From: Caulobacter endophyticus
Lineage (GTDB): Bacteria; Pseudomonadota; Alphaproteobacteria; Caulobacterales; Caulobacteraceae
Assembly: GCF_029543245.1 (NCBI RefSeq)
Contig: NZ_JARQWV010000035.1
Coordinates: 1-51,114 of the forward strand
Direction: 5' to 3'
DNA: 51,114 nucleotides
In this document: piece after piece, positions 17,165-26,030 of the stretch
Layout of the letters: each line of letters begins with the position of its first letter
How positions within the stretch are numbered: the first letter of the stretch is position 1
Program-made: the position numbers and the translations under genes
The notes under the pieces: generated by a model
Told to the model about the DNA's origin: nothing
Databases searched by the model: none
Seen by the model: the letters and a program-made list of their open reading frames with translations, nothing else

Positions 17165-17677
17165 ATGGGGGGCAAGGAACCGGTCGAGACGGCCGCCGGG
17201 CAGGAACTGGCGTGCTGGTCCCTGTGGCGCAGGCTCAAGAACGAGTTTCCGGTCTGGAGCTTCATGCCGTCCTGGTTCTATTCGCCGGGCGCCTACGGCT
17301 ATCTGGGCGTCGATTTCCTCAGCGGCTTTCGCAAGAACGCCTCCACCCGGCGGGCCTTCGCCTTGCTGGAGGGGGTCGAGGACAAGACCTTCGACGCCGT
17401 GGCGGCCCTGGCCGCGCTGAACGCGCGCCGCCAGGAGCAGATGCTGCGGGCGGTGATCGTCTGCTATCTGACCGTGCCCGTTTCGGTGACGGCGCTGGTG
17501 GCCGAGATCGTCGGCGACGACCTGGGGACGTTCGTTCGCGAAAACACCGTCAACTGCCTGGGCCTGGCCCTGACCCTGGCGCTGGGGCCGCTGTCGTACC
17601 TGGTCAGCACCTGGCGGTCCCGCCAGATCGTCGGCGTGCTGGACCTGATCAAGATCGAGCGCAGCGTCGCTGACTGA
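17165..17677 (+). CDS. Hypothetical two-TM membrane protein
   Basis: A 170-residue protein I do not recognise. The N-terminal half is soluble with many aromatic residues (WSLWRRLKNEFPVWSFMPSWFYSPGAYGYLG). Two hydrophobic segments follow at about 94-114 and 127-148, and the C-terminus is basic. There is no signal peptide or Cys motif. The ATG at 17165 has a weak GGGG upstream. It lies 63 bases after tsaC on the same strand and 106 bases before a TetR gene, without clear functional linkage. Confidence 0.6.
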   Translation: MGGKEPVETAAGQELACWSLWRRLKNEFPVWSFMPSWFYSPGAYGYLGVDFLSGFRKNASTRRAFALLEGVEDKTFDAVAALAALNARRQEQMLRAVIVCYLTVPVSVTALVAEIVGDDLGTFVRENTVNCLGLALTLALGPLSYLVSTWRSRQIVGVLDLIKIERSVAD

Positions 17678-17783
17678 CCCCCGCCGAGCGCAACGGATTT
17701 CACCTGCTGTCGAACGCTTGTAGGATCGGCCCGCGCCCGGCCTCGTCGGCGCGCGTGTGTGACTGGCGTAGGGGAGGGCGAGG

Positions 17784-18362
17784 TTGGAGCGAGAGCGTAA
17801 GGCTTCCGCGCAGCGGCGTGACATCCTGATCGCTGCGACGAAGCACGCCCAGACGTCGGGCTTCCATTCCACCACCATGGACCAGATCGCTCGTGGCGCG
17901 GGCCTCAGCGTCGGGCAGGTCTATCGCCACTTTGAGAACAAGGACGCCATCATCGGCGCGGTGGCCCAGGCTCGGGCCCGCAAGGTGCTGGATCCGTTCG
18001 AGCACCATGCCCAGGGCGAGCCGGTGCTGGAGACCCTGCTGCGCGACGCGTCTTCCGCTCTGAGCCAGGCTCGCGAAACCAAGGTGGCGGCCCTGGATCT
18101 GGAGATCCTGGCCGAGGCCGAGCGCAACGCCGTGGTCGCCCAGGTGGTGCATGACGTCGAGACCGCCCAGCTGGAACGCGGTGTCGAGGCCCTGGCCCCG
18201 TTCCGCAAGCTGGACTGGACCGACGACGACATGGTCGCCCGCATCGCCTTCCTGGGTCTGATCCTCGACGGCTTGCAGATGCGCGGCGCGCGCGGCTCCA
18301 CCGCCAGTCCGGCGGCGATGGAGCGGGCCTATCGCGACATCATCGCCGCGCTGTTCGGTTAG
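17784..18362 (+). CDS. TetR/AcrR family transcriptional regulator
   Basis: A 192-residue repressor-type regulator. The N-terminal HTH (about 10-58) reads RRDILIAATKHAQTSGFHSTTMDQIARGAGLSVGQVYRHFENKDAII, the normal TetR pattern. The C-terminal ligand domain is not conserved enough to name an effector. It starts at a TTG (17784) with GGGGAGG about 8 bases upstream, and no ATG fits. It stands tail-to-tail with the ABC exporter operon at 18568-20252, so control of that exporter is possible but not indicated by a shared promoter. Confidence 0.85.
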   Translation: MERERKASAQRRDILIAATKHAQTSGFHSTTMDQIARGAGLSVGQVYRHFENKDAIIGAVAQARARKVLDPFEHHAQGEPVLETLLRDASSALSQARETKVAALDLEILAEAERNAVVAQVVHDVETAQLERGVEALAPFRKLDWTDDDMVARIAFLGLILDGLQMRGARGSTASPAAMERAYRDIIAALFG

Positions 18363-18417
18363 GGGCTGGGCTCGATTGCCCTGCGGCGAAAGGCTTGAAA
18401 CTCAAAGGCCCAAAGAT

Positions 18418-18531
18418 CGTCATCCCGGCCGCAGCGAAGCGGAGAGCCGGGACCCAGGAGCAACCGCAGTGCGCCGGCCCCTGGGTCCCGGCTCTACGGC
18501 CCGCGATGCGGGCCTTCGGCCGGGATGACGG
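18418..18531. repeat. Intergenic repeat, type CGTCATCCCGGCC
   Basis: A large imperfect inverted repeat with ends CGTCATCCCGGCCG (18418) and CGGCCGGGATGACG (to 18530). Inside it are AGCCGGGACCCAGG and CCTGGGTCCCGGCT arms. It fills the space between two convergent genes (TetR and the ABC permease) and can serve as a two-way 3' hairpin. This is the only copy of the type in the window. Confidence 0.8.
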
Positions 18532-18567
18532 ACTTCTTCACGAGACTCCGTTTTCCGGATCTAACCA

Positions 18568-19329
18568 TCAGTTCTTCAGGCGGTAGCCGGTCTTGAAGAC
18601 CCAGGCGATGATCGCCAGGCACAGCAGCAGCACGCCGCAGGTGGCCGCCAGGCTGACCCCGACGCCCACGTCAGACGTGCCGAAGAAGCTCCAGCGGAAG
18701 CCGCTGACCAGATAGACCACCGGATTGAACAGCGAGATCGTCCGCCACACGCCCGGCAGCATGTCGATCGAATAGAAGCTGCCGCCGAGGAAGGTCAGGG
18801 GCGTGATCACCAGCAGCGGCACGATCTGCAACTTCTCGAAGCTGTCGGCCCAGATGCCCAGGATGAAGCCGAACAGGCTGAAGGTCACCGCCGTCAGCAC
18901 CAGGAAGGCGGCCATGAACAGCGGGTGCTGGATCTCGAACGGTACGAACAGGCGCGCCGTGGCCAGGATGATCGTGCCCAGCAGGAGCGACTTGCTGGCC
19001 GCCGCGCCGACATAGCCCAGCACGATCTCGAACGGCGAGACGGGAGCCGACAGCACCTCGTAGATCGTGCCCGACCACTTGGGCATGTAGATGCCGAACG
19101 AGGCGTTCGACAGGCTCTCGGTCAGGATCGACAGCATGATCAGGCCCGGCACGATGAAGGCGCCGTAGGGCACCCCGTCGACGGCGGTCATGCGCGAGCC
19201 GATGGCCGCGCCGAAGACCACGAAATACAGGGACGTCGACAGCACCGGCGAGGCGATGCTCTGCAAGAGGGTGCGGAAGGTCCGCGCCATCTCGAAGCGG
19301 TAGATGGCGGCGACGGCGTGCAGGTTCAT
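18568..19329 (-). CDS. ABC-2 type transporter permease
   Basis: A 253-residue inner-membrane protein with six hydrophobic segments and the ABC-2 exporter hallmark between the fourth and fifth, reading LTFLGGSFYSIDMLPGVWRTISLFNPVVYLVSGFRW. This is the pattern of the YadH/NodJ/DrrB branch. It pairs with the ATPase encoded immediately upstream; the two genes overlap by ATGA (19326-19329), so subunits are made by coupled translation. The substrate (drug, lipid or polysaccharide) is not revealed by the sequence. Confidence 0.92.
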   Translation of the reverse strand: MNLHAVAAIYRFEMARTFRTLLQSIASPVLSTSLYFVVFGAAIGSRMTAVDGVPYGAFIVPGLIMLSILTESLSNASFGIYMPKWSGTIYEVLSAPVSPFEIVLGYVGAAASKSLLLGTIILATARLFVPFEIQHPLFMAAFLVLTAVTFSLFGFILGIWADSFEKLQIVPLLVITPLTFLGGSFYSIDMLPGVWRTISLFNPVVYLVSGFRWSFFGTSDVGVGVSLAATCGVLLLCLAIIAWVFKTGYRLKN

Positions 19330-20252
19330 GGCCGGTCCTTCACCAGGCTGACGAAGATCTCCTCGAGGGAGCTCTGGCGGGTGTTGAGGTCGGTGAAGTC
19401 GACGCCCTCGGCCGACAGGCGGCGCAGCAAGGGGGCGATGCCGGTCTCGGCGGCCTGGGCGTCGAAGCTGTAGACCAGCTCGGCGCCATCGGCGGTCAGT
19501 TCCAGGGCATAGTCCGACAGGCCGGCGGGAACGGCTTGCAGCGGGGCTTGCAGGTGCAGGGTCAGCTGCTTCTTGCCCAGCTTCTGCATCAGGGCGGCCT
19601 TATCCTCCACCAGGATGATCTCGCCCTTGCGGATCACCCCCACCCGGTCGGCCATCTCTTCGGCCTCCTCGATGTAGTGGGTGGTCAGGATGATGGTCAC
19701 GCCCGTCTCGCGCAGCTTGCGGACCATCTCCCACATGTCGCGGCGCAGCTCGACGTCGACGCCGGCGGTGGGTTCGTCGAGGAACAGGATCGACGGCTCG
19801 TGCGACAGGGCCTTGGCGATCATCACCCGCCGCTTCATGCCCCCCGACAGGGTCATGATCTTGGCGTCCTTCTTGTCCCACAGCGAAAGGTCTCTGAGGA
19901 TCTTCTCGATCAGCGCGGGGTTCGGCGGCTTGCCGAACAGGCCGCGGCTGAAGGTGACGGTGGCGATCACCGTCTCGAAGGCGTCGGTGGTCAGTTCCTG
20001 CGGCACCAGGCCGATCTTGGTGCGGGCCGGGCGGTAGTCGCGAGCGATGTCGTGGCCGTCGGCGACGATCGTGCCCGTGCTCGGCCGCACGATGCCGCAG
20101 ATGATGCTGATCAGCGTGGTCTTGCCCGCGCCGTTGGGGCCGAGCAGGGCGAAGATCTCGCCGCGATTGATGGTCAGGTCGACCTGCTTGAGGGCCTGGT
20201 GGCCCGAGGCGTAGGTCTTGGTCAGACCCGACACCGTGATGATGGGTTCCAC
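19326..20252 (-). CDS. ABC transporter ATP-binding protein (ABC-2 exporter)
   Basis: A 308-residue nucleotide-binding subunit. Walker A GPNGAGKT is at 38-45, the signature LSGGMKRR at 135-142 and Walker B ILFLDEP at 155-161, with the usual TTHYIEEAEEMADRV switch region. A C-terminal extension (about 230-308) is typical of the YadG/DrrA/CcmA-like exporter subfamily. The start is a GTG at 20252 behind GAGGGA, and the protein begins (M)EPIITVSGLTKTY. It forms an operon with the permease at 18568. Confidence 0.93.
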   Translation of the reverse strand: MEPIITVSGLTKTYASGHQALKQVDLTINRGEIFALLGPNGAGKTTLISIICGIVRPSTGTIVADGHDIARDYRPARTKIGLVPQELTTDAFETVIATVTFSRGLFGKPPNPALIEKILRDLSLWDKKDAKIMTLSGGMKRRVMIAKALSHEPSILFLDEPTAGVDVELRRDMWEMVRKLRETGVTIILTTHYIEEAEEMADRVGVIRKGEIILVEDKAALMQKLGKKQLTLHLQAPLQAVPAGLSDYALELTADGAELVYSFDAQAAETGIAPLLRRLSAEGVDFTDLNTRQSSLEEIFVSLVKDRP

Positions 20253-20331
20253 CCGTCTGTTCCCTCTCGTCCGTGCGGTCCGCGCCCAGATGGGGGCGCG
20301 AGGCGAAAAGCGCCAGTGGCGAGCTATGCGC

Positions 20332-20691
20332 TTAGTTCGATCCCAGGGCGTCGGCCAGGTGGCACGACTTGCCCGCCTTCAGGCCTTCCAGGGCGATCAC
20401 GTCCAGGGCGTTGCCGTCCTGGCCCTCGATCTCGACATACTGGCCGATCACCTCGACATAGACCGGCGCCTTCAGGGTCTGGAGCTTCTCGCGCAGCTTG
20501 GCGACCGGCTTTTCCTGCTCTTCGGCGCGATCGCGCAGGACGTAGCGGTTGGCGGCCAGGTCGCAGCGGGTGAGGATCACCTGGTCCTTCTGGACGTCCA
20601 CCGTGCCGATATAGAGGTCCTGGGCCAGAGCCGCGCCGGCGCTCATGCCCAGCAGGGCCGCGCCGGCCAGCGCGCAAAGCGATCTCTTCAT
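20332..20691 (-). CDS. Small secreted protein of unknown function
   Basis: A 119-residue protein with a clear signal peptide (about 1-23, cleaved at ALA/QDL). The mature part has two Cys, C43 and C110, that could form a disulfide, and a charged middle helix (RDRAEEQEKPVAKLREKLQ). No family was recognised. It lies 79 bases upstream of the ABC ATPase gene on the same strand, so co-transcription with the exporter is possible, and it might be a periplasmic accessory. Confidence 0.7.
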   Translation of the reverse strand: MKRSLCALAGAALLGMSAGAALAQDLYIGTVDVQKDQVILTRCDLAANRYVLRDRAEEQEKPVAKLREKLQTLKAPVYVEVIGQYVEIEGQDGNALDVIALEGLKAGKSCHLADALGSN

Positions 20692-20764
20692 CGAAACTCC
20701 GTCGGACTGGCCCTGAACTGGCCCCGGCCTAGCCTGTCGCCGCGCCCGGATCTGTCAGCAGTCG

Positions 20765-22621
20765 TCAGCTGGCGCGGCGGGCCGAGCGGAGCATGCGTCC
20801 AAGCTCGCCGATCGCATAGGGCTTTTGCAGCACCGGGAAGCCATGGTGGGCGTCGTCGGCCAGCACCTGGCTGTAGCCGCTGGTCAGCACCACCGGCAGG
20901 CTGGGCCAGCGACCGCGGATGCGCCGGGCCAGTTCCAGGCCGCTGATGCCGGGCATGACCACGTCGGTGAAGACGTAGTCGAAGGCCTCGCCCCGCTCCT
21001 CCAGCACGGCGATGGCGCGCTGGCCGTTGGCGACCAGGCAGGTCTCGTAGCCCAGGTCTTCCAGCAGCTGGCGCGCGAAGTCGCCGACCTCGGCGTTGTC
21101 CTCGACGATCAGGATGGCGCCGTGCGCTTCGATGGGCGGCTCGGCGGCGGCGTCGTCGGCCGCCATGGCCGGGGCGTCGACGCGCGGCAGGTAGAGCGTG
21201 AAGGTCGAGCCTTCCCCCTCCCGGCTCACCACGTCCACGTCGCCGCCCGACTGCTTGGCGAAGCCGAAGACCTGCGACAGGCCAAGGCCTGTGCCCTTGC
21301 CCACATCCTTGGTGGTGAAGAACGGCTCGAAGATCCGGTCCAGCACCTGGGGCGACATGCCAGAGCCGGTATCGGTGATCGACACGGCGACGAACGGCCC
21401 CTCATGGGCGCCCTGGCCGCGCAGCGCCGGCAGCGACGAGGCTTCATAGGCGCGGATGACGAGATCGCCTTCGCCCCCCATGGCGTCGCGCGCGTTCACC
21501 GCCATGTTGACCAGCGCGGTCTCGAACTGGCTGGCGTCGGCCTCGACGAAACAGGCCGAGGGACAGTGGTCGACGACCAGGCGGATCCGTCCGCCGACGA
21601 CCGCGCTCAGCATGTCGGCGGTGCTGGCGATCCTGTCGCCGACGTGGAAGGTGGTCGGCCGCAAGGTCTGGCGGCGGGCGAAGGCCAGCAGTTGCGCGGT
21701 GAGCTTGGCGGCCCGGTCGGCGGTGTCGGAGATCGCGTCCAGATACCGCTCGCGCTTCTCCTCGGGCAGCGCGGGGCGGCGCAGCAGCTCGGCCGACGAG
21801 CGGATGACGGTCAGCAGGTTGTTGAAGTCGTGCGCCACGCCGCCGGTCAGCTGGCCGATCGCCTCCAGCTTCTGCATCTGGCGGACCTGGCCCTCGGCGG
21901 CCAGCAGGGCGTTGGTGCGCTCCTGGACGTGGGTTTCCAGCGTCTCGTTGAGGCTGCGCAGCTCGCCCTGCGCCGTGCGCAGGGCCGTGACGGTTCGCGC
22001 CAGTTCCTGCTCGCGCGCGCGCAGCGCCTCGTCGGCGATGGTCCGCTCCAGCAGGTCGGCCGCCTGGCGCGCCAGGATGTCGAGCAGGCGCAGGTCGCGC
22101 TCGGACGGCCTGTGGGCCTTTGTCCAGTGGGTCGAGATCATGCCCAGCAGGCTGCCGTCGCGCGAGCGCAGCGGCGTGGTCTGGGCCGCGCGGATGCCGG
22201 TGCGCCGGAAGGCTTGCAGGTCCTCGGTCCCGGCGATCTCGTCCCAGGTCTCGTAGTCGGGGATGATCGCCCGGCGGCCCGAGCGCAGCGCCAGCGTGCA
22301 GCTGCTGTGGGCCGACGGGCTGACCCAAGCCCAGAACGCCACGGCCTCCGGCGGCAGTCCGCGATAGCTGAGGAGTTGCAGCTCGCCACCATGGCCCGAC
22401 GGGTCGCCTTTGGGGCAGAGCAGCTGCATGGTGCCGAACTGCGACCGCGTGATCGCCACCGCCGCGTCGACGATCTTGCCGTACAGCTCGACGCGATCCT
22501 GCTCGCCGATCAGTTCCAGGCTGATCCCGTGCAGCAGCTCGATGTCCGCGAAGTCGTCCACCGGCGCGATCGCGCGCTTGCGGACGGGTCGTGACGGTTC
22601 CGGGTAGAAGACGTCGAGCAT
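20765..22621 (-). CDS. Hybrid sensor histidine kinase (GAF-HisKA-HATPase-REC)
   Basis: A 618-residue soluble hybrid kinase. A GAF domain occupies about 28-195. A coiled-coil (about 198-250) leads to the HisKA box with phospho-acceptor H264 in GGVAHDFNNLL. The HATPase has its N box around N377, DTGSGM at 417-422 and GKGTGLGLS at 441-449. A receiver domain (about 502-615) carries the phospho-acceptor D553 in FTDVVMPG. There are no transmembrane segments, so the signal is cytosolic and is sensed by GAF. No response regulator or phosphotransferase lies next to it. The single REC at the C-terminus without an output domain implies relay to an unlinked partner or self-tuning. Confidence 0.92.
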   Translation of the reverse strand: MLDVFYPEPSRPVRKRAIAPVDDFADIELLHGISLELIGEQDRVELYGKIVDAAVAITRSQFGTMQLLCPKGDPSGHGGELQLLSYRGLPPEAVAFWAWVSPSAHSSCTLALRSGRRAIIPDYETWDEIAGTEDLQAFRRTGIRAAQTTPLRSRDGSLLGMISTHWTKAHRPSERDLRLLDILARQAADLLERTIADEALRAREQELARTVTALRTAQGELRSLNETLETHVQERTNALLAAEGQVRQMQKLEAIGQLTGGVAHDFNNLLTVIRSSAELLRRPALPEEKRERYLDAISDTADRAAKLTAQLLAFARRQTLRPTTFHVGDRIASTADMLSAVVGGRIRLVVDHCPSACFVEADASQFETALVNMAVNARDAMGGEGDLVIRAYEASSLPALRGQGAHEGPFVAVSITDTGSGMSPQVLDRIFEPFFTTKDVGKGTGLGLSQVFGFAKQSGGDVDVVSREGEGSTFTLYLPRVDAPAMAADDAAAEPPIEAHGAILIVEDNAEVGDFARQLLEDLGYETCLVANGQRAIAVLEERGEAFDYVFTDVVMPGISGLELARRIRGRWPSLPVVLTSGYSQVLADDAHHGFPVLQKPYAIGELGRMLRSARRAS

Positions 22622-22777
22622 GGCCGTTCCTGTGGGCGCGGAAGAGTTACAGCACAGTCTGGCCGCGCCGGCCGTCTGTTAGACGACATAGCGGCCCGCG
22701 ATGCGTCCGCTTCGTCCCGAAGCTTCAGCATGCGCAGGCCCTTAACGCGCGAAACACCGAAAGGCGCCGCCGGTTCC

Positions 22778-23242
22778 TCAACGAACCGTCAGCACGGCCC
22801 CATGCACGCCCACCACCGAGACCCGCGCCCCGGTCTCGGGCGGGGTCTGGTCCTCGGTCCCGCCCTCCGTCTGGGCGGCCCATTCCTTGCCGTCGACGAA
22901 CACCCGGCCGCGACCGTTCTCGAAGGCGGCCACCACCTCGGCCGGACGGCCGAGCAGGCGCAGGGTGGGGTCGTTGAGGTCGGGATCGGGCCCGGCCAGG
23001 GCCGGCCGCAGGAAGCGGCGGGCGAAATAGGTGCTGGCGATGGTCAGCACGGCGAAGAGGGCGATCTCCACCGGCAGGTTGGTCGGCAGCAGCAGGGCTA
23101 CAACCCCCACCGCCGCCGCCGAGGCGGCCGGCCACAAGAGCCAGCCGGTGCCGGTGCCCACCTCGATCGCCAGGAATACGGCCGCCGCCGACAGCCACAG
23201 CCAGAAGGGGTGGGCGACGTAGAAGTCGATCAGGCCGGTCAT
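22778..23242 (-). CDS. NfeD family membrane protein
   Basis: A 154-residue membrane protein. Hydrophobic segments at about 12-75 form the membrane part, and the C-terminal OB-fold-like NfeD domain (about 90-154) has the pattern LLGRPAEVVAAFENGRGRVFVDGKEWAA...GARVSVVGVHGAVLTV. The short form (about 150 residues, no protease domain) is the usual partner of SPFH proteins. It starts 5 bases after the SPFH gene, giving the classic SPFH-NfeD operon involved in membrane microdomain organisation. Confidence 0.9.
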   Translation of the reverse strand: MTGLIDFYVAHPFWLWLSAAAVFLAIEVGTGTGWLLWPAASAAAVGVVALLLPTNLPVEIALFAVLTIASTYFARRFLRPALAGPDPDLNDPTLRLLGRPAEVVAAFENGRGRVFVDGKEWAAQTEGGTEDQTPPETGARVSVVGVHGAVLTVR

Positions 23243-23247
23243 GGCCT

Positions 23248-24219
23248 TCAGCCTCCCTTGCGCGGCGCGCTGGTCGGCACGGCCGCGGTGCGCACGGGCG
23301 GGGGAGCGTCGGGTCCGCTCAGCGAGCGGATCAGTTCGCCGACCCCGGCCACCGTGCCGGTGATACCGGCGAAGTCGGCCGGCACGATCACGGTCTTGGC
23401 GTTGGGCGAACGGGCGAGATCCCCGAACGCCTCGACGTATTTCTGGGCCACGAAGTAGTTGATGGCGTTGACGTCGCCGCGGGCGATGGCTTCCGACACG
23501 AAGGCGGTGGCCTTGGCCTCGGCCTCGGCCTCCCGCTCGCGGGCCTCGGCGTCGCGGAAGGCGGCTTCGCGACGGCCCTCGGCCTCGAGAATGGCGGCCT
23601 GCTTGGAGCCCTCGGCGCGGGCGATCTGGGCCTGCTTCTCGCCTTCGGCCTCGGTGATCACGGCGCGCCGCTCGCGCTCGGCCTTCATCTGGCGGGCCAT
23701 GGCGTTGGTGATGTCGGCAGGCGGGGTCAGGTCCTTGATCTCGATGCGGGCGACCTTGACCCCCCAGGGGCCGGTGGCCTCGTCGATGGTCGACAGCAGG
23801 CGCGAGTTGATGTGGTCGCGCTGTGAGAGGACTTCGTCCAGCTCCATCGAGCCGACCACCGTGCGCAGGTTGGTCTGGGCCAGCTGGGTGATGGCGTAGA
23901 TCAGGTTGTCGACGCGATAGGCCGCGGCGGCCGCGTCCATCACCTGGATGAAGACGATTGCGTCGACGCTGACCGACACGTTGTCCTTGGTGATCACCTC
24001 CTGCTTGGGGACGTCGAGCACCTGCTCCATCATGTTCACCCGCCGGCCGACCGTCTCGATGAACGGGGTCAGGATGCTGATGCCGGGCTTGAGCGTGCGG
24101 GTGTAGCGGCCGAAGCGCTCGACGGTGAATTCACGGCCCTGGGGCACGATCTTGATGACGTTGACGACCAGCAGGATCGCCAGCACGAGCAGGACCAGGG
24201 GAACCAGATAAGCGGCCAA
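23248..24219 (-). CDS. SPFH/Band 7 (stomatin/QmcA-like) membrane protein
   Basis: A 323-residue prohibitin-homology protein. An N-terminal membrane anchor (about 4-22) precedes the SPFH domain (KIVPQGREFTVERFGRYTRTLKPGISILTPFIE and following), then an Ala/Glu/Arg-rich coiled coil (about 180-245) and a short tail. It assembles large membrane-bound oligomers and often associates with FtsH-type proteases or lipid domains. The start is TTG (24219) with GGGAGG 8 bases upstream; later starts would remove the membrane anchor. Operon with the NfeD gene downstream. Confidence 0.92.
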   Translation of the reverse strand: MAAYLVPLVLLVLAILLVVNVIKIVPQGREFTVERFGRYTRTLKPGISILTPFIETVGRRVNMMEQVLDVPKQEVITKDNVSVSVDAIVFIQVMDAAAAAYRVDNLIYAITQLAQTNLRTVVGSMELDEVLSQRDHINSRLLSTIDEATGPWGVKVARIEIKDLTPPADITNAMARQMKAERERRAVITEAEGEKQAQIARAEGSKQAAILEAEGRREAAFRDAEAREREAEAEAKATAFVSEAIARGDVNAINYFVAQKYVEAFGDLARSPNAKTVIVPADFAGITGTVAGVGELIRSLSGPDAPPPVRTAAVPTSAPRKGG

Positions 24220-24286
24220 GTCTACGCCTCCCGAGAGGACCGGCCCGGCGGCCTCGCCGCCAGTCGTCCGCGCCCATAGGAAGAAT

Positions 24287-24733
24287 TTAGCGCGGGGCTC
24301 GCTCGTCCGCCACGGAATCCGGCGAAGCTTGCGCGGGATCGTTGACCACCACCGTCTGCGACAGCTTCGAGGCGAGGGCGCGGCCGCGCTGGGCCGCTTG
24401 GCGCTCGGCGCGACGGCTCTCGGGAGAGCAGCCCTCTGGATGGCCGGCCTGGCTTGCCGCGAAGCCGCCGTTGAAGCGGTCGCGCATCTGGGCGGTGAAG
24501 CTGGCGTCGGCGGCTTCGATGTCGATCAGCCGCATCATCCGGGCGCGCCAGAACTGGTCGCCGGCGCCCTCGCAGACCTGGCGCAGGGCGTGGCTCTGAC
24601 CCAGCGCATAGGCCAGGTCGAGCAGCCGCTGGCGATCGGCCGGCTCGCGCTCCTGGGCATGGACCGGCAGGGCCGCGGGTGCGGTCAGCAGCAGGGCCGC
24701 CAGGGCCGGAACGAGGGCGCGCGTGCGAAGCAT
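24287..24733 (-). CDS. TIGR02301 family secreted protein
   Basis: A 148-residue secreted protein. The signal peptide (about 1-26) ends near VHAQ. The mature part has RQRLLDLAYALGQSHALRQVCEGAGDQFWRARMMRLIDIEA...MRDRFNGGF, the pattern of the alphaproteobacterial TIGR02301 family, with two Cys (in RQVCEG and PEGCSP) likely forming a disulfide. The function is unknown. It lies 67 bases upstream of the SPFH gene on the same strand. Confidence 0.8.
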   Translation of the reverse strand: MLRTRALVPALAALLLTAPAALPVHAQEREPADRQRLLDLAYALGQSHALRQVCEGAGDQFWRARMMRLIDIEAADASFTAQMRDRFNGGFAASQAGHPEGCSPESRRAERQAAQRGRALASKLSQTVVVNDPAQASPDSVADERAPR

Positions 24734-24800
24734 GGGTTCATTATCGCCTCAAGCCCGAGAGCTGTCACCGCCGCGCCCGCGCGGCGCGAACTGCGTCGTT

Positions 24801-24891
24801 TCATCCACAGCCGCGCTTGCCCATTTGGAGTCGAAACTTCGACTCTTCAGGGCCTTGCTATCAACAAGGATCGGCGTCAGGCTGTGGATAA
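24801..24891 (+). promoter_or_regulatory. DnaA-box-like pair flanking a double GANTC palindrome
   Basis: TGTGGATAA (24883-24891) is the exact complement of the DnaA box TTATCCACA. TCATCCACA (24801-24809) is a one-mismatch copy in the opposite orientation. Between them GAGTCGAA-AC-TTCGACTC (24828-24845) is a near-perfect palindrome containing two GANTC (CcrM methylation) sites. The block lies upstream of the small gene at 24945 and behind the start of the TIGR02301 gene at 24733. A regulatory role is inferred. Confidence 0.45.
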
Positions 24892-24944
24892 GTCAGGGGC
24901 GGCGAGAAACGACCACTCCGACAGCGCAGAAGGGAGGACGTGTC

Positions 24945-25154
24945 ATGGCTGAAGTGCATTACGGCGTCGTCCAGGTGGGCGACCGGTGGACCATCATCGG
25001 CGACCAGCTCCGGTTCGGGGCCTACCGCAACCGCCACGAAGCCGAACGCGCCGCCACCCGGCTGGCCGAGCAGGCGACGGGCCTTGGCCTGCCGGTGCGC
25101 ATGCACCTCCAGGACGAAACCGGACAGCTGCACAGGCCCACCCTGCTGAGCTGA
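24945..25154 (+). CDS. Small hypothetical protein, 69 residues
   Basis: A 69-residue soluble protein starting at an ATG with GGAGG 7 bases upstream. It reads HYGVVQVGDRWTIIGDQLRFGAYRNRHEAE, then an amphipathic helix and LPVRMHLQDETGQL. The strand-strand-helix-strand look with a W-x-I-x-G and an R-x-R-x-E-A pattern recalls small DUF2188-like proteins, but I cannot assign it. The strong ribosome binding site and preserved reading frame support it as a real gene. Confidence 0.65.
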   Translation: MAEVHYGVVQVGDRWTIIGDQLRFGAYRNRHEAERAATRLAEQATGLGLPVRMHLQDETGQLHRPTLLS

Positions 25155-25224
25155 AGGCTTCACGCAACGAAAGGCGGCCTCCGCGCGCTTTAACGGTGAG
25201 CAAGCGCCGCCGTTGGATGCCGCC

Positions 25225-25986
25225 ATGGCCGACTCCGCAGAACCGACCGATCGTGAGACCCGCGCCGAAAGGGTCGCCCAGGCCTATGCGGGCAATCGCC
25301 TGCTACAGGCCATGCCCGAGGACGCCCGCGCGGCCCTCAAGTCGGCGATGTCGATGGTCGCCCTGTCGCGGGGACATGTGCTGTTCGACGTCGGCGAGGA
25401 CGTGCGCAACACCTATCTGCCGTGCCGGCCGACCATGGTCGCCCTGCTGGTGGTGACCGCCGAGGGCCGCGAGGTCGAGGCCGCCACCATCGGCTGGGAG
25501 GGCGCGCTGGGCGGCATCGTCAGCGGCGGGCTGAAGCCCGCCTACGGCCGGGCGGTGGTGCAGGCGCCTGGGCCGGCCTTCGTCGTGCCGACCGCGCGGC
25601 TGGACGAGATGCGCCAGCGCTTTCCGGGCATGGGCGATCTCTTCACCCGCTATGCCGACGCCCTGATCGCCCAGATGATGCAGTCGGTGGCCTGCAACGC
25701 CCTGCACACCATCGAGCAGCGCTGCTGCCGGTGGCTGCTGTCGGCCCACGACCGCTCGGGCGACGACGTCGTGCGGCTGACCCAGGAGGCCCTGGCCGAC
25801 ATGATGGGCGTGCAGCGCACCACCGTCACCGCCGCGGCCAAGATCCTGCAGGCCGACGGCATCATCCAGACCCGCCGCGGCCGCGTCGAGATCCGCGACC
25901 GCCGCAAGCTCGAGCGCCGCGCCTGCGAATGCTACGGCCAGGTCGAGGCGCACTTCGGCCGGCTGCTGCCCGAGATCAAGGAGTAG
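25225..25986 (+). CDS. Crp/Fnr family transcriptional regulator
   Basis: A 253-residue regulator. A cNMP-binding-like beta-barrel (about 30-145) is followed by a long helix and a Crp-type HTH (about 175-225) with LTQEALADMMGVQRTTVTAAAKILQADGIIQTRRGRVEI. No Fnr-type N-terminal Cys cluster is present; a C-rich stretch (VACNALHTIEQRCCRWLL and RRACECYGQ) sits near the hinge and at the C-terminus. This pattern is common in alphaproteobacterial Crp-like proteins of unknown ligand. The ATG at 25225 is used; an in-frame TTG at 25213 would add four residues and neither has a strong ribosome binding site. Confidence 0.87.
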   Translation: MADSAEPTDRETRAERVAQAYAGNRLLQAMPEDARAALKSAMSMVALSRGHVLFDVGEDVRNTYLPCRPTMVALLVVTAEGREVEAATIGWEGALGGIVSGGLKPAYGRAVVQAPGPAFVVPTARLDEMRQRFPGMGDLFTRYADALIAQMMQSVACNALHTIEQRCCRWLLSAHDRSGDDVVRLTQEALADMMGVQRTTVTAAAKILQADGIIQTRRGRVEIRDRRKLERRACECYGQVEAHFGRLLPEIKE

Positions 25987-26030
25987 GGGCGGGTTCGACA
26001 TTCAGAGGTTTCGGTCTTTCTCTCCGAGCT

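Noticed and set aside
17784..20252. TetR as the local repressor of the ABC exporter
   Set aside because: The genes are convergent with a repeat between them and share no promoter, so the link is not supported by the sequence.
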